NCBI GenBank assembly: GCA_023614405.1
Contig: CM042688.1
Location: forward strand, 439,818,028-439,882,027
Direction of reading: 5' to 3'
DNA length: 64,000 bases
Origin: Avena insularis
Taxonomy: Eukaryota; Streptophyta; Magnoliopsida; Poales; Poaceae
Positions 47,076 to 60,612 of this stretch are shown here, in pieces (the first letter of the stretch is position 1; every line of letters starts with the position of its first letter). The notes under the pieces were generated by a model, which worked only from the letters and a program-made list of their open reading frames with translations, was not told where the DNA came from and searched no databases. Both the position numbers and the translations under genes were made by a program.

Positions 47076-48677
47076 GCAATGGAGTTGCTCTCAGGTTGAG
47101 CATGAATCCGTCGATCGGTTGTGCGTGGGGCTTCGTGGCTAGGTTAGTTGGAGAGAGGACGCTACGGCGAACCATCTAGTGGTGGCACCGCCCGGAAATG
47201 GTCACCGGAGCGACAACACTAAAGAGATCTGGCAGCGGCGCTTGGTGGTGATCGTCAACAGCGCAAACCAGAGCAGGAGGGAGTCGGAGGAGAGGTCCGG
47301 GAGGAACAAGAGATCAACCTGAGCGTGATGATGGGGTTGGCAAGGCCGGAGACGGTCGGACGGTGTCGAATCGACGGTGGACGGCGTTGGAGAAGAAGCG
47401 GTCGGGAAGCTCGATTAGGGGTGCGCGGCTTCGATTCCTTCCATGAGAGGACCGAGAGAGGCACGGGGAACTCAACGGTAGCCTTTGCTTGCCTCGGAGC
47501 GACTGGAAACTGCGATGCGGCGGAGCACCGGTGAGATTAGGGTTAGGGTTTCTGGCACAGAGGGGGGGATAGAGAGGAACACTTTCTAGGGTTCGTCCTT
47601 GGCGATGCGAAGGTGTCTTGATAGGAAACCAGGGGCAATGGCACGGATCTTGGTGCTCGCCGGCGCGACGGAGGTCGACAGCGAGCTGCTTCTTGCATCC
47701 GTCGACAGAGACGACGACGAATAGATGGACCGAAAAGGTACGGGCCATAGTGGGCTACGCATGGGCCAGGTGGGCGTTAGCCAGAAATACTTCTATTTCA
47801 TTTTTTTTATTTCTCTATCTATTTAAAGTTTGAATTTCATTTGTAATACTTTGTGAATATGTACTAAACATTTTTTAAATGCTTGGGTGCTTGAAATTCT
47901 ATAAAGTATGTTACAAACTTATTTATAGATTATTATGTCTTGCTTAATTATAAGCTTTATTATTCCTATGGGGATTTCAACTTTATGGTTCTCCACACTT
48001 GGAGATTTCTCTAATTAAGTTCTACTTGAATAATAGTGTTTAGAATTATCATAGAACCATCTTGGTTCACTCTTTAAGTATCAATAACAATCATTAATGA
48101 AGATGTTCACTTTCTAGTGGTTAGCATGAGCTTTGAGTAATTTAATAAACTCACATCCTATTTTGAATATGGATGAAAGTTAAAGACTAAGAGATATTCC
48201 CTTCATGTTTTGTGACCAGGAATCATATCCCACTTAGAATGAGCTATTGAGATTTCTTCCTAAGGTGATCTTGATAGTTTATAAAACTTGGTTTCTATTA
48301 AGGTTTATGGTAATAAAGCAAACAAGGCTTTCATCCATAACACTCATCTGGTTCTCTAATCATCTCTTGGAAGCTTTAATTATCTAGGAGATATTGTCCA
48401 ATGGTTACCTAGGAATAGGAAATGGTTTCACTATCCAGTTGATTCTAGGGTTTTGAATAATGAAGTAGACATGGTTCTTGTCATGGCTGCATATGCAGCT
48501 AGCTAAAGGTTTCTAAAGAATTCTTACCTCAATACTTCACTAAGCTTATCTTGAGATGAGGAATTCCTTTCCTAAATATACTCTAGATATCTCTCTTATC
48601 TTATTCACAAAGATCACATCTTCCTGAATAAGATAATCATCCGACTCCACCATATCCATCATCATAGGATGAGATGG

Positions 48678-50106
48678 TGATACATTGCAAATGTATCTAT
48701 AATTTTTGATGCTCCAAGCTTGGTTTTATCCACTTTCTTGTGTTTTTCCACACTTTGGAGTACTTTTCATATGATTTCTTGGACTAACCTATTAACAAGA
48801 TCCACAGTGCTAGCTCCTCTTTTCTGCTGTTTTTGTTAACAGGAAAGTCAGAAAATGAATATTCTCGGAATTGGACGGGACAAAAGCCAAAGTGCCTATT
48901 TTTCTAGAAGACTCTAGGAGCCAGAATACGAGACGGAGAAGAGCCAGGGGCTGGCCACACCACCCCTAGGCACGGGATGGGCCTGGCCGCACCAGGGCAT
49001 GGTGTGGGCCCCCCAGGCATCCCCTCGGTCTCCCTCTTTGCCTATAAGAAGCCTTCTGGCCTAAAAACTCAGGGGGGTTCGACGTTTTTCCAGAAGGAGT
49101 TCTGCTCCGGTGCCACCACCAGATTCCACGAAACAGCACCAGAAACTCCGTTCTGGCACCCAGTCGAGACAGAGAATTGGAGGAGATCATCACCATCATC
49201 ATCAATATCGCTTCTCCATCGACCATCCCTGTTTCCTCCATCTATAAGTGAGTAATCCCCCGTTGTAGGCTATGGGGATGGTAGGGATTGGATGAGATCG
49301 TTCATGTAATGGCATCAGATTGTTAGGGCATGGTGCCTAGTATCTTTTATTAGTGCTTTATGACTTCGTTGCGACTTGTTGTGCTTAATGCTTGTCACTA
49401 GGGCCCGAGTGCCATGATTTCAGATTTGAACATGTTATTGATTCATTATGATAGTATTGTTTATGGTCTTATCTGCAAGTTGTATACACACGTTGTTGTC
49501 CGGAACCAATGGCCTCAAGTGGGTAAATCAGGATAACCGGAGGGAATGGCTTTGATGTGAGGATCACATGTGTTCACGGAGTGTTAATGCTTTGCTCCGA
49601 TGCTCTATTAAAAGGAGCACCTTAATTGCTAGTAGTTCCCTTGAGGCCCCACTGCAAACGGGCTGGCAGGACAAAAGATGTTGTGCAAGTTCTCATTGCG
49701 AGCACGTATGACTATATATGGAACACATGCCTAGGATTATCTAGTACTTGGATGCTTTATCTTATTTATCTGCATTTGCCCTATGTTCTGATTGCTATGT
49801 GAATTGTCTTGTCCATGCAACGCCCGTCCGTCCATCCCTATACCTACGGCACTCGAATCCTACTATTTACTGCTTTTGTTATTGATGTCTTTACTTTACT
49901 GCTGCTGCTACTTTGTTATTCCTACTACAAAACTGTTGCTACTGATAAACTGCTGTGAGCAAGATTGTTTCCAGGTGCAGCTGAATTGACAACTCAGTTG
50001 TTAAGGCTTATAAGTATTATTTGGCTCCCCTTGTGTCGAATCAATAAATTGGGTTTCACTTCCCTCGAAAATACTGTGATACACCCCCTATACTTCTGGG
50101 TCATCA
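48678..50106 (+). repeat. E10 5' LTR
   Basis: 1429 bp, TGATACATTG to GGGTCATCA. The first 230 bp are near-identical to E4 and E5 LTRs; the rest is its own, with an end like E9. Confidence 0.85.
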
Positions 50107-50246
50107 AGACTATTTTGCGCCATGTCAGAGCATAGCTTTATTTATCAAGTTCACTTGGATTCTCTATTGTTCGATGTTATCCATCCATCAGGGGTAAGTC
50201 TCGTGATGGCAAGGTTCCTATTTTACTATCCACTACAAGAAGAGGT
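50107..50246 (+). other. E10 leader with eroded primer-binding site
   Basis: After the LTR the expected 'agactattttctggcgccgt...' leader is reduced to 'agactattttgcgccatg', so the primer site has lost several bases and most of its match to tRNA-Asp. The following 'cagagcatagc' still aligns with related leaders. Confidence 0.6.
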
Positions 50247-51151
50247 ATGGTTCTAAACACCTCTGCTGCTCTTGATTCACCGTCTGTTATGAGTAAGTTC
50301 CTTACACCACCACATACACATGCTACTCACACTGCTACTACTTCTGAATCTGAAACTTCTGATGCTTATGATGCTGCTTATACTCTACTTGATAAGAGTG
50401 GTTCATTAGGTCCTTTCCTAGATGCTACGATTGCTAGATCTATAGCTGGAAATACCAAAACTCCTAATGAAGACACTACCACACTTGTTAGTTCACCTGA
50501 GTCTAGTGAAAGTTATGATATTGAAGATGGTTATGTTGAGATGACCGATGAATTTATTAAAGAATGTAAAAACACCCATGATAGGAGTGCTGCTAAGAGT
50601 CTCCTTGAGAGGCATACCATTAGACCAAAATTGTATCCTATTGCTAAGTTTGCTGCTTCTCCCATAAAAATTATAGATGAAGATTATGATTTCTCTCTCG
50701 ATCTATCTTACATAGCTATTGTCGAGAAAGAACCTTTTGTGGGAGTAAGAATGAAAGTGCGGTAGCACATATGAATGAACTTTCTACCATGAGTGGCTTG
50801 TTTTCTGATGATATTAAGATGCATACTTACTTTGTTGCTAAGATTTTCCCCTTTTCAATGAAAGGAGAAGCTAAAACTTGGTTTAGTAATTTACCTCCTA
50901 GATCTATTGATAGCCCTGAGTGCTTGATTAGTACTTTCCTACAGAAATATTTTCCTCCTAGTGCTAGACATGCTATTTTGCAGGAACTTTTTGATTTTAA
51001 ACAGGGAGAAAAAGAAGTATTGCCTGAATCTTGGGCAAGGTTTTGTGCTTTGATTCATGCACAAGCTAGAAGTCCTTTACCAAAGAATGAGCTTCTTGAT
51101 ATATTTTATAATGGACTAACCGAAGAATCTAGGACATACCTAGATAGTTGT
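50247..51151 (+). pseudogene. gag: E10 gag, N-terminal part up to E11
   Basis: Two open pieces: 50247-50765 and, in another frame, 50771-51151. The first is Ser/Thr-rich and acidic and ends near the start of the Gag domain. The second has the typical FPFSMKGEAKTWFSNLPP and FLQKYFPPSARHAILQEL, then LLDIFYNGLTEESRTYLD. A TAG at 50763 and a frameshift break it. The frame at 51151 continues in phase at 60613 when E11 and one GTTGT are set aside, so E11 hit a joined gene. The start codon is the first ATG of the open frame and uncertain. Confidence 0.8.
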
Positions 51152-54100
51152 TGTGGCATCCCGCAAAAACCACTACTAGAAAATCGCGGTGTTTTTGTGC
51201 ATTGCATCATCATGACTGCATGCTCATGTCATCATGCCACGTTGCATTTGAGCATCGTCATCATCATGCATGGTTTGTTCAAAACTATTTTCAAAAACCT
51301 ATTTTGCTTTCTAAATACGCCTCGTCTTTATTTCAAATTAAAACCCCGGGTCTCCGAAATATTTTGTTTTGTCTAAATACGGTTTGCAAAAGCCCCGTTT
51401 TAAATAAATAAAATTTTCAAATTGTTTTTAGGAGGAAGCCCGCCAGGCCCGAAAGCCTGGTCGGCCACCTCCAAACCCTAGTCTAAAAATATCTAGCCAA
51501 ACCTAGTCTATGCAGCCTATCTAACCCAGCCGCCACCCTCACATGTTCACCACTCCCACCCCATCGCCACCTCACCCCGGCCACTCCCTGTGCGCCACCT
51601 CATCCCTCCTGGCCCCACTCCCCTCCACCTGCCCACCCTCCTCTGCATCGAACCACAGCTCCCCGCCCCTGCACGTTTCCCACCGCCACCTGCCCAACCA
51701 CCTCTCCACCTGGTCGCCCCACCACCATCTCTCGCCCGATCCCCACACACACCCATCCCCTGGCCCACCTCGCTCTCCCCTGTCCCCGACCACACCCCAC
51801 CTTCCCCGTTTTCTCTCCCCACCTCACCGCATCGTCCACCTGGGCCTCGCCGCCGCCCACCTTGCTCGACCCCGCCACCAGGCCGCCGCCCTACTTCCTC
51901 CTCTCCGCCTCCATGGGCCCCGTCCCCGCCCTCTCTTCCATCTGCTCGGCCCCGCGACCCCGGCCGACCGCATCGCGCCCCGGCGCCCCTTCTCCGCCTC
52001 TGCCAGCGCCTCCTCTCCCGTAGTTGGCCGCCATCTGAGCCACCCCTCTCCGTCGCTTGCGCCTCCCTCCTCGGCAAGCCCGCGCGACCTCCTCTCTGGC
52101 CGCGTCGCCGCCCCTCGCGGAGCCCCATCGGCCTCCTTCCTCCCCGCAAGCCCCGCCACCAAGACCGCCTCGCCGCCCCAAGTTCCTCCCCGCACGACCT
52201 CGTCCCGCGGGCGGCCTACTCCTCTATGCCGCCTCCCTCTAGCATTGGCACCGCCTTGGAGCCCGGCCACGGCCGTCGTCTGCTTCCTCCCTGCAGGCCC
52301 CTTCTCTCCTCAGGTCGCCTCCGTCCTCCACGGCCAAGGTCTCCACCAGCATGTTGTCGTCCTCGCCTCCAGCTCTAGTGCAGGCGCCCACTATGTCTCT
52401 GCTACGTACGGCGTCGCCCCCTCTTCCCTGTCCTGGCCGTGTACCCTCACCGGCCCAGCCGTCCAGGAGCTTCGTCCTCCATGTCGACCTCTGGCCGCGC
52501 ACGTCTCGGACCTTGCCTTCACTCACTCCTTTGGCTTCCCGCACCCCTGCTTGTCTCCAATCGGTGCTAAGCAGCAGTCTAGCGTTGCCTCCTCTTGTTG
52601 TGGCCAAGGAGCTCAGCTCTCTGTGTAACCTCCGTTGCCCCTGCTATTTAACCTTCCCGATCACAACATGTGTGAAGTTATTGTTGTGAATTGCCGCATG
52701 TCAAGGTTCTGTTGCCTGCCTTGATGTTCAGTTGATGAGAAATGCCTACATTGGAGGATATGTGGTGTGGCGTGGCTATATGTTGCTGCGACACCCGAGA
52801 AGATGGACGGAGTGTGGTGAAGACCCCGAAGATGATCGGATTGCAACGACAAGATCGACCTCACGACGACAAGATCTCCTTCCCGGAGCCTCAAGATCTT
52901 CTGGCGCCGAGACCCAAGACCGACATCGTCACTCGAGGACTTCGACAAGAACGCCAAGTACGCTAATATGGAACCGACAAGTTCTACATCATGAAACCGA
53001 AGGACGCCGAACGCCAAGGTCTTCTTCACAGACCCGAAGACACAGATGCGACAAGATCTACATCCCGTGTCCGAGACTGATCCCGCCGAACCGATCCCGT
53101 TGTCCCTGTTGAACCCCGAACCCCTAGAACCAAGATCTTCCGAACCCAGATGTGTGACCCTAAGCCTCTATTTTTATAATATGACATATAAACTATCGCA
53201 TATTAAATTGCTCATCCTTGCATGCATATTGTGGGTGTTTGGGGCCTTTCGGCAATTCACCTAAATTAAATATGGAGACTATATGAAGGCTTTTCTAGTC
53301 TCATATTGGCCCCATTTAAATTGGTGTAGCGAACCGATGCCATGTTTTGCCGTGTTGAGACAACATTTAAATTGCGGGGGTTCTAAATAACTCGAACCAT
53401 ATAATTAATTGTCGGGACCTCGGTTCCGCTTAATATTGCCTAATTGCACCGCATCTGCATCATAGATGCATCATGTCCGGTCTTCTGTCGTTGTATTAAA
53501 TATTGCATCCGGTGTTTCTTCTAGTGTTTGCTTCTTCGCGGATTAGGCTGAGGAGTGTAAGCGAGTATCGACAAGTTCTCCGGATATGATCCTTCGGCTA
53601 TGTTTTCCCAGGCGAGCATCTCTCCCCCTTCTCCCTATTTTGCATTTATAGTCTTTATTTCCTCCTGTTGATCTATTGCTATCCGTGTCGCGATGCTTTA
53701 GTTTTCCTTGCACCAGTTATATCCCGTGCAGCCTCTATATTGCCATAGACACCTCCTAATACCTGTTGTTTGGTAGATAGCTGGCCCTGTGAGTCGTAGT
53801 TTCTTGCTCAGGTGCGGTCTCGTGTTGTCGAGTACCACAATTGTTGGAATGCTGGCAGATGTTATGGTGGAGATGATCATGACATTAAATACAACTATTA
53901 AATTGCTAGATATAACTAATGTAGAGGCATCAGTGGGAAATAGATGTTATTTGGTTCTTCCACGCTCACTTGTGTCCCGTAGGCCCCGAGTACTTGATAC
54001 CTGTTCCTTGACTATTCGCACTATCCACATACGGGAAACTCTATGAATCCCCCTTAGCCAAAGCTTGATTCATTTCTTATTTCTTGGGGCCACAAACTAG

Positions 54101-55492
54101 TTTGGGGTTTTACTACTATCCTGTACTTATGCCATGCTTTACCGCTTTATTTAGGATTGTGCGTGGAGCACCTGTACTGTTTAGGATCGTGACACGTTTT
54201 CGCCGTATCGACAAGCCCACTCACACTTTCGGGTTCCCAGTCATTTACAGCCGTCCACACAAACCTTGGGTCCATCTCGGAGCCGGCCAACTTCATTGCG
54301 GGTAGCTTAATGGGGTGGCCCCCTGAAATAATTTATGAATCCTGTGATTGCTTTGTCGTGAAAGCCTCGTTGGGTTTTGAGTTGGTTTTTCCGAGGTTGA
54401 TCGTGTGTGTGTTGCTATTTGTGCACCCCTGCAGGGTAAATCTTTCTGAAAGCCGTGTCCGCGGTTATGGACGAATTTGGAGCACAGTATCTTGATCATA
54501 GACAAGCATAACTAAAGTAGTGCGATAAATTTGACTTAATATGTGACTAGTAATCAGCTTCACTACAATGGAATGGATAATAAAAATGCCAACAACTGGT
54601 GGATCTGTGGTGATCTGTGTCATACTATACCTGCCTAGTAATTATTGCAACTCCAATGGAATGTGATAAAAGTGCCAACAAACTGCTGGGTTTTGGGATT
54701 CCTCAGGACAATTATATCTGACTAGTAAATGTTCCAACTACAACGGAATGTTAACTAAAACTGCCCACTACTTATGCTATCAGGATGACTCATGCTATAT
54801 ATCTGACTAGTAAATGCTGCAACTATAATGGAATGACTAAAACTACCAACTGTGTGAGTTCCTTGGTCCGACTTCCTCGTTTGGTCTTGAGGGGGAAATA
54901 CCAGGATGGGTATGTTTGGTGTTAGTATCAGGTAGGATCCGAATAGGTCTTTCTTACCCCTCTCTAATAGCCGCCGATGATCTGAGTCTCTATAGGTTGT
55001 TTAGTGCCGCTGTCCCGCTTGATCCACCATACCTGTAGGCGAGAGCCGCCCGAATTCTAGCCTTGCCGTGTCTTGGCCTCGATCTTGGCGCTCCTCTTTT
55101 TCCTTTGCCCTTTGTCGGCACCCCTTTTGTTTTAGCAGGTGTGAGATCGACGTCATTAGCAGGGTTACCCTTCTGGCTTGGCCTGGGCAGGGTTATTGAC
55201 GCCATTGGTTATTCTTCAGGGCTCTTAGCCCCATTTGCATCTTGTCCGTAGTCTGACGCTCTATCGTTTGCAAGGTGATTTGGATCTTTGTATTGTATAT
55301 ATGTATTCTTGACTCGTTGAGTCGCTGTTGAATATATATCTGTTTTGTGGGTCCCATCGAGGACTGTTGTGTAATGGTATTACTTCGTTTTCCACCTGCA
55401 CGAAAGTGCCTGGTGGGCGTACTTGAATCGTTTCTATGCGGGTTTGGCGGAAAGGGCTAAAACTTGCATAGGGCCGATTCGAGGGTGTTACA
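51152..55492 (+). repeat. E11 5' LTR
   Basis: 4341 bp, TGTGGCATCCC to GGGTGTTACA. It holds a very GC-rich block (51530-52630) with long chance ORFs on both strands, a GAC/AAG-rich stretch (52800-53110) and the shared chromovirus block (54421-54474). Confidence 0.9.
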
Positions 55493-56286
55493 GAGTGGTA
55501 TCAGAGCTCAGCAGTTGCGATACCCCACTGGTCCAGCCTATAGGATAACCTAGCTAACGGCCGAAGTAGAGTGTCAAACTATATTGCAAAATCGGTTGGA
55601 TAGATCTGATTAGGTCTGATTTTACTCCTTACCCATCTGCTATTCTCCTCTTACCTCTGCGTGTTTTAAATCTGCTCTCTTATCTTTTCTTCGAGTCTAG
55701 GAATTCTCGTGGTTGGGTTTCTGTCGTACCTTCAGGGTTTCGCTTCCTCCTTTGGAAACGGTGCTTCTACATCCGGTCTTCGTGCTATCTGAGGAATCCT
55801 TCATCGGTTGGACTTCTCTCTGTTCCTTGTTGTGCCTTCCGGTGTTTTCCGACGCGACGACATCATCTACGCCAGATCCGATGCAGAGCCTGCATCACTC
55901 CTTTGTTTCGAACCTCGATTGTCGCGATCTTCAGTCTGATTCCGAAAATGGTTGCACGCATTTCTATCGAATGTGCGGAGTAATAGTCTGGGTGCGCGAT
56001 GGATTGGCCCCCATGTCGACTACTCAATCTATTTGCTCTCGTACATTAAAGTGGATTAGGATGCATCGTTTCTCTCCTTCTATCGAAGCTAGAGGTGGCT
56101 TTGTTTGTTGATACCTCTACATTCGCCTTTGTTCCCGGAGTGTTCTCTCGACGAGCACGGACAACGACACCTTCTTAGTGGTGTCGTGAGGATCTACACG
56201 AAGTGAGAAGATTCAGATCGCCGACCTTCTCCCCGGTACCATGAGGCGGATATCGAGGGCGAAATCCCTTGTTAGTGGTGTCAAAT
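55493..56286 (+). other. E11 interior with primer site (55496-55507)
   Basis: TGGTATCAGAGC starts four bases after the LTR. The rest is 780 bp of CT-rich leader-like DNA with no gag, protease or RT. The last 60 bp ('gcggatatcgagggcgaaatccc') look like the usual end of a Tekay-like interior, but the polypurine tract is degraded. Confidence 0.8.
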
Positions 56287-59200
56287 TGTGGCATCCCGTA
56301 AAAACCACTACTAGAAAATCGTGGTGTTTTTGTGCATTGCATCCTCATGACCGCATGCTTATGTCATCATGCCACATTGCATTTGAGCATCGTCATCATC
56401 ATGCATGGTTTGTTCAAAACTATTTTAGAAAACCTATTTTGCTTCCTAAATACGCCCCGTCTTTATTTCAAATTAAAACCCCGGGTCTCCGAAATATTTT
56501 GTTTTGTCTAAATACGGTTTGCAAAAGCCCCGTTTTAAATAAATAAAATTTTCAAATTGTTTTTAGAGGCAGCCCGCCAGGCCCGAAAGCCTGGCCGGCC
56601 ACCTCCAAACCCTAGTCTAAAAATATCTAGCCAAACCTAGTCTATCTAGTCAATCTAACCCAGCCGCCACCCTCACCTGTTCACCACTCCCACCCCATCG
56701 CCACCTCACCCAGGCCACTCCCTGTGCGCTACCTCATCCCTCCTGGCCCCACTCCCCTCCACCTGCCCATCCTCCTCTGCACTGAACCACACCCCGCCGC
56801 CCCTGCACGTTTCCCATCGCCACCTGCCCAACCATCGCTCCACCTGGTCGCCCCACCACCATCTCCCGCCCGATCCCCATGCACACCCATCCCCTGGCCC
56901 ACCTCGCTCTCCCCTGTCCCTGACCACACCCCACCTTCCCCGTTTTCTCTTCCCACCTCACTGCATCGTCCACCTGGGCCTCGCCGCCGCCCACCTTGCT
57001 CGACCCCGCCGCCAGGACGCCGCCCTGCTTCCTCCTCTCCGCCTCCACGGGCCCCGTCCCTTCCCTCTCTTCCATCCGCTCGGCCCCGCGACCCCAGTCG
57101 ATCGCATCGTGCCCCGGCACCCCTTCTCCGCCTCTGCCAGCGCCTCCTCTCCCGTGGTTGGCCGCCGTCCGAGCCACCCCTCTCCGTCGCCTGCGCCTCC
57201 CTCCTCGGCGAGCCCGCGCGACCTCCTCTCTAGTCGCGTTGCCGCCCCTTGCGGAGCCCCGTCGGCCTCCTTCCTTCCCGCAAGCCCCGCCACCAAGACC
57301 GCCTCGCCGCCCCAAGCTCCTCCCCGCACGACCTCATCCCACGGGCGGCCTACTCCTCTATGCCGCCTCCCTCTAGCATCGGCACTGCCTTGGAGCCTGG
57401 CCACGGCCGCCGTCTGCTTCCTCCCTGCAGGCCCCTTCTCTTCTCAGGTCGCCTCCGTCCTCCACGGCCAAGGTCTCCACCAGCATGTTGTCGTCCTCGC
57501 CTCCAGCTCCAGTGCATGCGCCCACTATGTCTTTGCTACGTACGGCGTCGCCCCCTCTTCCGTGTCCTGGCCGTGTACCCTCACCGGCCCAGCCGTCCAG
57601 GATCTTCGTCCTCCATGTCGACCTCCAGCCGCGCATGTCTTGGACCTTGCCTTCACTCACTCCTTCGGCTTCCTGCACCCCTGCTTGTCTCCAATCGGTG
57701 CTAAGCAGCAGTCCAGCGTTGCCTCCTCTTGTTGTGGCCAAGGAGCTCAGCTCTCTGTGTAACCTCCATTGTCCCTGCTACTTAACCTTCCCGATCACAA
57801 CATGTGTGAAGTTATTGTTGTGAATTGCCGCATGTCAAGGTTTTGTTGCCTCCCTTGATGTTCCGTTGATGCGGAATGCGTACATTGGAGGATATGTGGT
57901 GTGGTGTGGCTATATGTTGTTGCGACACCCGAGAATATGGACGGAGTGTGGTGAAGACCCCGAAGATGATCGGATTGCAACGACAAGATCGACCTCATGA
58001 CGACAAGATCTCCTTCCCGTAACCTCAAGATCTTCTGGCGCCGAGACCCAAGAACGACATCGTCACTCGAGGACTTTGACAAGAACGCCAAGTACGCCGA
58101 TACGGAACCGACAAGTTCTACATCATGAAACCGAAGGATGCCGAACGCCAAGGTCTTCTTCACAGACCCGAAGACACAGATGCGACAAGATCTACCTCCC
58201 GTGTTCGAGACCGATCTCGCCGAACCGATCCCGCTGTCCCTGTCGAACCCTGAACCCCCGGAACCAAGATCTTCCAAACCCAGATGTGTGACCCTAAGCC
58301 TCTATTTTTATAATATGACATATAAATTGTGGCATATTAAATTGTTCATCCTTGCATGCATATTGTGGGTGTTTGGGGCCTTTCGGCAATTCACCTAAAT
58401 TAAATATGGAGACTATATGCAGGCTTTTCTAGTCTCATATTGGCCCCATTTAAATTGGTGTAGCGAACCGATGCCATGTTTTGCCATGTTGAGACAACAT
58501 TTAAATTGTGGGGGTTCTAAATAACTCGAACCATCTAATTAATTGTTGGGACCCCGGTTCCGCTTAATATTGCCTAATTGCACCGCATCTGCATCATACA
58601 TGCATCATGCCCGGTCTTCTGCCGTAGTATTAAATATTGCATCCGGTGTTTCTTCTAGTGTTTGCTTGTTCGCGGATTAGGCCGAGGAGTGTAAGCGTGT
58701 ATCGACAAGTTCTCAGGATATGATCCTTCGGCTATGTTTTACCAGGCAAGCATCTCTCCCCCTTTACCTATTTTGCATTTATAGTCTTTATTTCCTCCTA
58801 TTGATCTATTGCTATCCGTGTTGCGATGCTTTAGTTTTCCTTGCACCAGTTATATCCCGTGTAGCCTCTATATTGCCATGGACACCTCCTAATACCTGTT
58901 TTTTGGTAGATAACTGGCCCTGCGAGTCGTAGTTGCTTGCTCAGGTGCGGTCTCGTGTTGTCGAGTACCACAGTTGTTGGAATGCTGGCAGATGTTTATG
59001 GTGGAGATGATCATGACTTTAAATACAACTATTAAATTGATAGATATAACTAATGCAGAGGCATCGGTGGGCAATAGATGTTATTTGGTTCTTCCACGCT
59101 CACTTGTGTCCTGTAGGCCCCGAGTACTTGATACCTGTTCCTTGACTATTCGCACTATCCACATACGGGAGACTCTATGAATCCCCCTTAGCCAGAGCTT

Positions 59201-60607
59201 GATTCATTTCTTATTTCTTGGGGCCACAAACTAGTTTGGGGTTTTATTACTATCCTGTACTTATGCCATGCTTTACCGCTTTATTTACGATTGTGCGTGG
59301 AGCACCTGTACTATTTAGGATCGTGACACATTTTCGTTGTATCGACAAGCCCAGTCACACTTTCGGGTTCCTAGTTGTTTACAGTCGTCCACACAAACCT
59401 TGGGTCCGTCTCGGAGCCGGCCAACTTCGTTGTGGGTAGCTTAATGGGGTGGCCCCCTAAAATAATTTATGAATCCTGTGATTGCTTTGTCGTGAAAGCC
59501 TCGTTGGGTTTTTAGTTGGTTTTTCTGAGGTTGATCGTGTGTGTGTTGCTATTTGTGCACCCTGCAGGGTAAATATTTCTGAAAGCCGTGTCCGCGGTTA
59601 TGGACGAATTTGGAGCACAGTATCTTTACCATAGACAAGCATAACTAAAGTAGTGCTATAAATTTGACTTAATATGTGACTAGTAATCAGCTTCACTACA
59701 ATGGAATGGATAATAAAAATACCAACAACTGGTGGATCTGTGGTGATCTGTGTCATACTATACCTGCCTAGTAATTATTGCAACTCCAATGGATTGTGAT
59801 AAAAGTGCCAACAAACTGCTGGGTTTTGGGATTCCTCAGGACAATTATATCTGACTAGTAAATGTTCCAACTACAACGGAATGTTAACTAAAACTACCCA
59901 CTACTTATGCTATCAGGATGACTCATGCTATATATCTGACTAGTAAATGCTGCAACTATAATGGAATGAGTAAAACTGCCAACTGTGTGAGTTCCTTGGT
60001 CCGACTTCCTCGTTTGGTCTTGAGGGGGAAATACCAGGATGGGTATGTTTGGTGTTAGTATTAGGTAGGATCCGAATAGGTCTTTCTTACCCCTCTCTAA
60101 TAGCCGCTAGTGATACCGAGTCTGCCAGCTTCTGTTGCCTTGATCCACCATACTGTGTGGCGAGCCGCCAATTCTAGCCTCGCTGTCTTGGTGTCGATCT
60201 TGGCGCTCCTCTTTTTCCTTTGCCCTTTGTCGGCACCCCTTTTGTTTTAGCAGGTGTGAGATCAATGTCGTTAGCAGGGTTACCCTTCCGGCTTGGCCTG
60301 GGCAGGGTTATGGACGCCATTGGTTATTCTTTAGGGCTCTTAGCCCCATTTGCATCTTGTCCGTAGTCGGACGCTCTATCATTTGCAAGGTGATTTGGAT
60401 CTTTGTATTGTATATCTATATTCTTGACTCGTTGAGTCGCTGTTAATATATATCTGTTCTATGGGTCCCATCGGGGACTGTTGTGTAATGGTATTACTTC
60501 GTTTTCCACCTGCACGAAAGTGCCTGGTGGGCATCCTTGAATCGTTTCTATGCGGGTTTGGCGGAAAGGGTTAAAACTTGCATAGAGGCCGATTCGAGGG
60601 TGTTACA
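56287..60607 (+). repeat. E11 3' LTR
   Basis: 4321 bp, colinear with the 5' LTR with scattered substitutions and small indels; one stretch (about 60105-60185 against 54970-55065) differs more than the rest. Confidence 0.9.
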
Positions 60608-60612
60608 GTTGT

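Larger units (their letters stand above)
42886..48677 (-). mobile_element. E8: minus-strand LTR of a chromovirus related to E7, holding E9
   Basis: The left edge TGCGGTGACC is the reverse complement of an LTR end like that of E7 (GGTCACCGCA). Further inverted matches to the E7 LTR lie at 45040-45260, 45410-45480 and 45530-45620, so it is one LTR read backwards. Without E9 it is about 4.3 kb and has not reached its own start when E10 begins. The middle (45700-46900) is very AT-rich; a GC-rich block (47090-47760) carries two TGACGTCA boxes at its left. No coding domain is seen. Whether it is a solo LTR or part of a full element cannot be told. Confidence 0.75.
51152..60607 (+). mobile_element. 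E11: element with two 4.3-kb LTRs and a tiny non-coding interior
   Basis: LTRs 51152-55492 and 56287-60607 are flanked by GTTGT on both sides (51147-51151 and 60608-60612). A Met-type primer site follows the left LTR, but the 794-bp interior has no gag or pol. It is thus a non-autonomous element with far more LTR than interior, or a copy that lost its coding part before it moved. The LTRs are very alike, so it is a young insertion for this window. The primer site and the block near 54421-54474 suggest a Tekay-like helper. Confidence 0.9.

Noticed and set aside
47530..47560. Telomere-like 'agggttagggtt'
   Set aside because: Only two imperfect units inside an LTR GC-rich block; common in plant leaders.
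51543..52628. 361-codon Pro/Ser-rich ORF in the E11 LTR
   Set aside because: All frames are open in this GC-rich stretch, and the equivalent in the other LTR (56677-57762) is broken. Likely chance.
52661..53029. Minus-strand ORF kept in both E11 LTRs (also 57795-58277)
   Set aside because: Both LTRs are nearly identical because the element is young, so being kept twice is not evidence of selection.
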